Source: Rallus limicola
Taxonomy: Eukaryota > Chordata > Aves > Gruiformes > Rallidae
Assembly (NCBI GenBank): GCA_022605955.1
Contig: JAKCOZ010000012.1
Coordinates: forward strand, 20,245,015 to 20,309,014
Length of the DNA: 64,000 bases
Direction of reading: 5' to 3'
The notes under the pieces were generated by a model. It saw only the letters and a list, made by a program, of their open reading frames with translations, was not told where the DNA came from and did no database searches. Of the stretch, positions 49,096 to 64,000 are shown piece after piece (the first letter of the stretch is position 1; the number at the start of each line of letters is the position of its first letter). Position numbers and translations under genes: made by a program.

Positions 49096-51167
49096 CTTAC
49101 AATATGGAACTAAAAAGCAGCTTTGGTGCATAATTCAATCTTCACAGTTGCTTTTAGAAACATTTGGAAAAAAATTACATACTAGCCAGTTATTACACAC
49201 ATCATTAACAGTGAAAAGCAGTAACTGACTGCCAGGGGCAAGTATATAAAGCATAGGGGTAACACTTACCTGGTTTAGTTTAACAAGTATGTGTTAAAAC
49301 CAGACAGAACCAGGAGAGCCTCCAAAGCTCACACATGAACCTTTGTTCCATGATCATCTGAGTTACTGGTACGTCATGTAAGTTGCATGTGCCTTCTCCA
49401 TGGAAGTACAGGAAGCTTTTCAGTCTGTTGTGGGGATTTTTTTTCCTTGCTTTAGGTCAGCTCATTAGAAACAATTAGTCTGTGAAGTTGAAGTGTCAGA
49501 GCACTGCTGCTGCTCTCAAATGCTGCTAAATGCTTCCTTCATGAAAGGTTTTAACCCTCAGAGGAAGCTGTATAGAGAAATTTAGAATGAAGTCACAAAT
49601 CCTAGCCTTTTGTGAAGCACGTGTGCCACGCGATGTAATCTGGCAAAGCAAGGGAAACTCCAAGGGAGCCAAAACCACCGGAGATAGACATGTCTCCATC
49701 ATCACCTTCAGCTACTCCTCTGCATCACACAAAATACCCTATTTCTAGACAGAAACTCTTTACAGTGGGGAGAGAACCCCAGCAAGTACTCTGCTCTCCA
49801 TACAGTGTCAGAACATTAACAGGTAGTACTATCATATTGTAATTCTTTGAAGACAACATCTAGGAGTTCATTAGACATAACAGAGCAGTTATGTGACACA
49901 AGTAAAGCTTAAAATACATGGTGAATTCATGGGGAAAAAAACCCTTAACCGTATTCTATTATTGTATCTTCAGCTCTATACAAGCTGTCAGGTCAATCTT
50001 AGTCCTTCATCCCTGCCACAGTAACTTTATAAAGCTGTCTGCTCGGATACAAGCTCAGTTGACGTTCCCTACTCCACTTGAATGCAAACTAGACTAAATA
50101 TTTTTCTTCCACTATGACAACAGCAGCTGGCTACTTGTATCACCTATTGTAGCTGTCATAAGTTTGCCTTGTTTTGTGAGAGAAATGTGGTTTGGCAATA
50201 GCTTTCAAAATCTGGAGCAAGCAACTTGGACTCAGGAACAAACTTGTGGTTATCATGATAAAACAAAAGCAGACTGTTTTGATAAATTACTTTATTGTTT
50301 GGAGGTAATGTAAAACTATTTTCAACTAGAACCCTCATTGTTAGTTACCCACAAGGTCTTTTAGGATACCAAAAATGGAGCAGTACTGGTACTGTTTGTG
50401 GTTTTCTTTTTAAAAATCACTTGAATTCTATTTGGTTTTCTACAGCTTTAAAGATAAGGAGCAAAACTTCAGTGTGTCCCAGTACAGAACATCACACAAG
50501 TGTAAATAACAGTAAGCTCAGCCACAGCAGAACTGCATCTTAACAGCCAGTTCTTGTGGAGAAAAAAAAAACCAAAAAAACATCCCTCCTGTGACCCTGA
50601 GCACTGGCTCCCCAAGCACAATGCAGGCTCTTCTTGGCCTGCTCTGAGTCAGCTGAGGGAGCTAAACCAGCAGCAAACTAGTACTAACTGCCCCCTCCAG
50701 CTACAGCTCCCTGTAAACAAGTTGAGTCACACCCTGAGGTCTTCTAGGACATCTCTTGCAGACACTTTTTGGCTTAACTTCCCTGGCTCAAACAAGTTTT
50801 GCTCCTTACCTATTTCACAAAGGCATTACACATACATTCTTAAAACACAGGTGGAAAGCACTGATTGTTAACTGAAATTTAACTGCTCTGTCATAGAAAA
50901 ATCAGAAAACCAGTGCTGAATGTAACATTCACTACATGGAATGTAACAGTCCCATTAGAGAGCAGAGTGCACACTGAACTGAGTCCCCCCCTATCACCAA
51001 ACACAAACTTTCCATTTGTAACACACAAGAGTAACTTTCTCTCCAACTACTCACAAAGTTGCTCAAATATAAAAGATCAAATTTTATTCTTCAAGAGAGA
51101 AAAAAAAGAGTAATTTAAGGCCAAAGTACCAGGAAGGAAGACTTAATATATGAAAGTAGATGAGTTT
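49096..51167. other. Region between the convergent MRPL47 and ACTL6A 3' ends
   Basis: About 2 kb with no supported coding exon. It holds a second minus-strand AATAAA at 50291-50296 that could end a longer ACTL6A transcript. A 105-codon plus frame at 50554-50871 begins in an A-rich tract and matches nothing known to me. Confidence 0.75.
50291..50296 (-). terminator. Possible distal ACTL6A polyadenylation signal
   Basis: AATAAA on the minus strand, 1.2 kb beyond the ACTL6A stop. It could support a long 3' UTR isoform, or be chance. Confidence 0.35.
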
Positions 51168-51173
51168 TTTATT
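51168..51173 (-). terminator. ACTL6A: ACTL6A polyadenylation signal AATAAA
   Basis: AATAAA on the minus strand, about 345 nt after the stop codon (TAA at 51518-51520). This is the first canonical signal I see after the stop. Confidence 0.75.
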
Positions 51174-51517
51174 CAATTTGCATGGGCATTTGCAAGGTTA
51201 TATACCTCTATCTATTAGCTAATCTGTAAAGCTGTTCCCAGGAAAAGATACTATAGAAAATAGACATTTATACAAAATTATAAAAAGCTTGTTACATGAA
51301 TTATTGCTTTACAATGGATGTAAACATCCTTTTTCTATGATAGTAGCAATTAGGTCTCTCAAAATGTCTAAGGTTTGTTAAAATGGAACTTCAATTAGGC
51401 AAAAAAAAATATCCAATATAAACTTTCTACAAAAAAGAGTCCATCCCATTCCTGAGTATGCTAAAGCTATAAAACAGAAGGAGCACTGAGCAGGCAGCAG
51501 TTTTCACAGTAAGAGGT

Positions 51518-59959
<8,442 letters not shown>

Positions 59960-60096
59960 GGCTGCTGCCGGGCTCGCGCCGCGCTGCCCGGCCCCGGTGT
60001 CTACCGGCTCCTTTCCTCAGCGATCCGGCAACAATAGCGCTTTCGCCCTTCTCTCCGCCGGCGCCTCAGCCTAACCTGTAGGCCGCTGCCTTCCCG

Positions 60097-60215
60097 CCAA
60101 TAGCAACGCCGCTGCCGCTCACCCTCCAACCGCGCAGCTCCTCACCGAGCCGCCGCTCTGGCACAAAGGCCAATCGTGACCAATGAGAGGCGGGGCTAGG
60201 CCGAGGACAACCAAT
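60097..60215. promoter_or_regulatory. Cluster of four CCAAT boxes with a GC box
   Basis: CCAAT pentamers on the plus strand at 60097-60101, 60170-60174, 60180-60184 and 60211-60215, plus GAGGCGGGGC at 60187-60196. They lie 140-255 bp upstream of the ACTL6A ATG. The arrangement fits an NF-Y/Sp1 promoter of the kind found at growth-related genes. Binding is inferred. Confidence 0.65.
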
Positions 60216-60740
60216 CCTGAAGCAGGAAGCGGAGGGCGGGCAAGCAAGTTAAGCAAGCGTAGGCGCAGCGCTCGGGAGCGGTGGCGTGAGGAGCTGTAGT
60301 GAGGTGTGAGGAGCGGGCTGGGGAGGTCTGGGTGGGCTGGACTGAGGGGAAAGCAGTTTATAAATTCGGGTTCGGCGGAGTCTTGGGGGGCAGCTCGGGA
60401 GTTCTGTGGGTTCACGGGGCATGCTTGCTGCCGCGTCAGGGCTTACTGAGGAGTGGGGTGAGGGGAGAGCCGGTAGGGGAGAGGGGCTGTGCCGGGGTAG
60501 GTCCTGCAGCTGGGGCCTCCTTCAGACTTCCTCTCGCTACTGCTGCTGCTCCTTTGGGCTCCGCCACTGAGTCTAAAGTGCGTTTGGAGCGTATCTCGAT
60601 ATCCCAGCGTTGTGTTGTGCCCTTCTTGCTTGGGGCGCTCCTTTGCGCCTGGAGCCTTGATTCCCTGAGGCTAGCTTGTCAGAAGTTGGGTAGGTCTGTG
60701 CTGCCAAGTCAGCTGCCCGTTCAGCAGTTGAGCTTGTAAT

Positions 60741-63700
60741 TAGGGTTTCAGATGGCCTTGATTGGTGTCAGAGTTCTCAGCTGAACTTGGTATTCAGCCA
60801 GGACAACTGGAGTGGGGTAAGTGTGAAGTAAAGGAAATGAAAGAAAGAAACCTCAGGTATAACCAGAGGTTAGCATTGGAAGAGACTAAAATGTTTTAAT
60901 TTGACATACAGTTAGATTCTTTGTTTCTTTAACTGGTGAAGTTCACAATTTTATTAAGGGTATTAAAGTTTTTACATAAGTTATAACGCAACTACAAAAT
61001 ATAGATGTTGGCAATAGGAAGAAAAAAATATAAATACTGCTGTTTCATTAACTACCTTTATAAAGTCAGTATATCTTGATTTAGTATCATGAAATCTTCT
61101 GAAGTTAATGTGTTATTGTGATTTCCAGTATGTGGTGTTGGTACTCATGGTAGAGTTGTCTGAGGAGGAGCAATTAATGGGAAAAACACTTAAGAAAACT
61201 TGGAGTTAAGATGCCAGAGGATCTCGGTTTAGCCTCTGCTTATACTTTATTTTGTAGTAATGGTTCATTGTATTCATATGATATTTGACACTTTGAGCTA
61301 GCCTCTGCTCTCTGCAAAAGAAGAGAAGTGTTTCTTCAGGCCAGAAACAAACCCAGCATTCTGCTGCTTTATTTTTCTCCAGTATTCCTTCAACAAAGAA
61401 GAATTGCCAGTGATGCCATCAGAAAATGTGTGTCAGGGTAGAGAGGCTTGTGGCTGCATGAAGCATGGAGAGAGAACGTGCCTGTGCTTGACTCATCTTT
61501 ACTGCTTCAGTGGTTGATCTGGACTGATAGTAGGAACTGCAAGGTAATGTGCGCTGTAAATAACGCTGATATCTAGAAGACTTGGGATTTGAAGAGTTTA
61601 AGGATATAAAACCAAATCTCTGTTATCCTCAAGAAGCCTGGAGGATACAGGGAATGAAATTCAGACTGACAGCTGACTAGGTTTTACTTTATTCTGCCTT
61701 GCACTTTCATAGGTGTTTATCAGTAGAAAGTGTGTAGAGCATCATAACTTTGGTTTGTTAAAGAAAGCTATAGTGACTTTGCTTTACAGCAGTGAGGATA
61801 ACCCTATGAAATTCAATAAGCAAGACAAATAGGTGCCAGGCATATTTTTTTCAGTGGATTTCAGCCTTGCTTAGAGGCACAAATCTAGGATTATTTCATT
61901 GAATACCTGCACATCATCCTGTGTTTGCATAGGAGCAGGTAAAATACAGTGTTTTGCCACCACTGACCATAAGGTACCCAAATACTTTTGGTTTTTTTTT
62001 TTTTAATGACTTTGCATAGTTTCCTCAGAAGCAAGAATTATGAAATCAAAGTAGATAGAATGAATGTACTTTATCTAGGTTCCCATATTGGTACAAATGG
62101 CCATTGAATCTTGGCAGGAGTTGCAGGGTGTAGGTATAGTGCAAAGTGTGTGCTTTTCATGAGAATATTGCATGCTGATTAACTGTATGTGGCATTGCAT
62201 ATAATAACTCTAGAGCCAGACACAAGCATGAATTGTCCACAGGAATAAACAGAGCAATCATTTTAAATCAAGACACCAAATGATCGTGCTTAGTACTAAG
62301 CAAAAGTTAATTTCATCAGTGATAGCCTGGAGAATCTGAAGCTTTCTGATTGTTGCTTTTGGTTTTTAAAACTTCATTAAGATGTAATTGCAAGTGCATC
62401 CACCTTTTTGGTAACATAAGGCAATGCAGGTAGTGATGTATATGTCAAGCCAAAACTCAAAAGGATGATTTTTGTTTCTCAACAACCTACGCTTCCCCAT
62501 TGGGTGGCTGATGGCCTGTTCTTCTTGAACAGTGTCATACAGCTGCCCATCAGTCTCCCAGTCTGCATTGCCAGCTTTTGGATGTGGCAGCAGACTGGCT
62601 GTGAGGATGAGTTATTTGTGATGTCTGTGTTCCTCCTCATTTCTTGATTGCAAAAGGCATAAAGGTTTTACTTCTCTTATTTTCAGCAGGGGTCTTAAAT
62701 GTTTCTGTGAATTAAAAAAAATCTAGATGAAAAAGCAAAATAGTCATTGATACTCGTTCACTTGAGAACTTTGTATGATGTGTCAACTTTGATACAGTAT
62801 TTTGTCAATTGTAATACTTACTTTCAGGGATGCTGTCAGTATAAATATGCTATCATCCTCTTCCAGAGAAAGCCAGAACACAAACTAAATGCTAAACCTC
62901 ACTAAAGGACCTCAACATTACCATAGCTGACCTTTAGGTTCTTACCTTGGACTAAAATCCAAGCTCTGGATTTATATTTTGATACAAAATGTACTAAAGG
63001 CTGACAACTTAAAACAAGATTTGCAACAGTGTAACCCTAGTACAGGATGTTTGGGCTTAGTGATTGAAAATGCTGAGGAGAAGAGGTAAGTCTGAAATGA
63101 GTCTGTGACTCCTGAAAGACAGTCACAGGGTTATATGTCCCAGAATCTTCTTTTGGAACTGGTGTGTTTAACTTGTCCTTTTGCAAAAGACCCATGACTC
63201 ACTCTTATTTTACAACATGATTGAAGGAAGAGATGATGGTGCTAGCTGTTGATATACCATCAACTTTCCATCACCAATAGGTTGCCTGACTAGTTTTCAG
63301 AGAGGATTGGGACCCAAAAAAAGGGGGGAGGGGAGATTCTATCTGGATGGATGGAATAATACCCTGGAGAATGAGGGGAAAAACCCTTTCAATATTAGTA
63401 CTGTTTTATTGTTCTGACTCGTATGTGAAACCAAATAGGAAGATTCTGGATCACTTTCCTTGTTTAGCTCAGGCATAGTATGAATTCACACAGCCAGATT
63501 AGGTGTGAAGCTGGTACAGTAATATTTGCCTGGAACTGGTTCTGAGATTATAGCTGAGCTAAGCCAGCCCTGGCCAGAATTTAAGTGTGCCTGTATTGCC
63601 CTTCTCAAATGAGTCCCTTGTGGACATATGTCTCATTTGGCTCAGAGCTGGCAGCACTTACTGTTTCAAGCTTAGTGCTTGGTCTGTAGTCACTTTGGAT

Positions 63701-64000
63701 TCTTGCAGGGCTTATTAGCTTGGCAGCTGGGCCAAACCTGACCTGGCTCTGTACCTCTCATCTGTAAAAACAAAGCTACTTATAGCTGGGAAGCCAGCTT
63801 AACCTGATAAACAGAAGATCTTTGTGTCAGCTGAGCTTTACCACTATATGAGGCATTTTGATCCCCTGCGCTTCCTACTGCTAGAATGAAAATTTGCCTA
63901 TAATAGCTGGGCAGATAGCACAGATATGTATCTCCTCTTTCTTGGTCAGATGCTTTGTAGTAGCCCCACAAGGTTCAAACTCCTGTTCCCAGCTTTCCAG
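60741..64000. other. Upstream flank of ACTL6A, no gene recognised
   Basis: Moderately AT-rich sequence without recognisable exons. A consensus donor GTAAGT at 60817-60822 on the plus strand could belong to a divergent noncoding transcript from the CpG island. A 60-codon frame at 62465-62647 matches nothing I know. Confidence 0.7.

Overview
This is a vertebrate nuclear window, almost certainly from a bird. Four split genes with GT-AG introns lie in the order USP13 (-), NDUFB5 (-), MRPL47 (+), ACTL6A (-). This is the inverted form of the human 3q26.33 order ACTL6A-MRPL47-NDUFB5-USP13. Bird origin is suggested by CR1 LINE fragments, small introns, and a solo LTR whose ends and body I recognise from avian genomes; Neoaves is an inference from that LTR.

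Layout: 54-35530 holds the first 11 coding exons of USP13 on the minus strand (residues 1-455); the rest lies beyond the left edge. 34.8-36.1 kb is the USP13 CpG-island promoter. 36.1-39.2 kb is intergenic and carries the solo LTR. 39.2-44.1 kb is the complete NDUFB5 gene (six exons, 190 aa). Only 138 bp separate its start codon from that of MRPL47, so the two mitochondrial genes share a bidirectional CpG promoter. 44.26-48.95 kb is complete MRPL47 (seven exons, 249 aa). 51.2-59.96 kb is complete ACTL6A (fourteen exons, 429 aa), convergent with MRPL47. 60-64 kb is the CpG-rich upstream flank of ACTL6A followed by DNA with no gene I can recognise.

All 38 coding exons were joined by reading splice sites, phases and peptides by eye. 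Each junction keeps the frame, and the NDUFB5, MRPL47 and ACTL6A models end in natural stops. Functionally the block joins a deubiquitinase, a complex I subunit, a mitoribosomal protein and a nuclear actin-related subunit of chromatin remodellers. NDUFB5 and MRPL47 are probably co-regulated; I see no reason to think the other two act with them.

Most notable: a textbook U12-type donor in ACTL6A intron 5, unusual or competing 5' splice sites in USP13 exons 4, 6 and 7, the shared NDUFB5/MRPL47 promoter, a MEF2-type element in the USP13 promoter, and a cluster of CCAAT boxes upstream of ACTL6A. I found no bacterial-type system, CRISPR array, tRNA or rRNA gene, and no evidence for a wholly new system.
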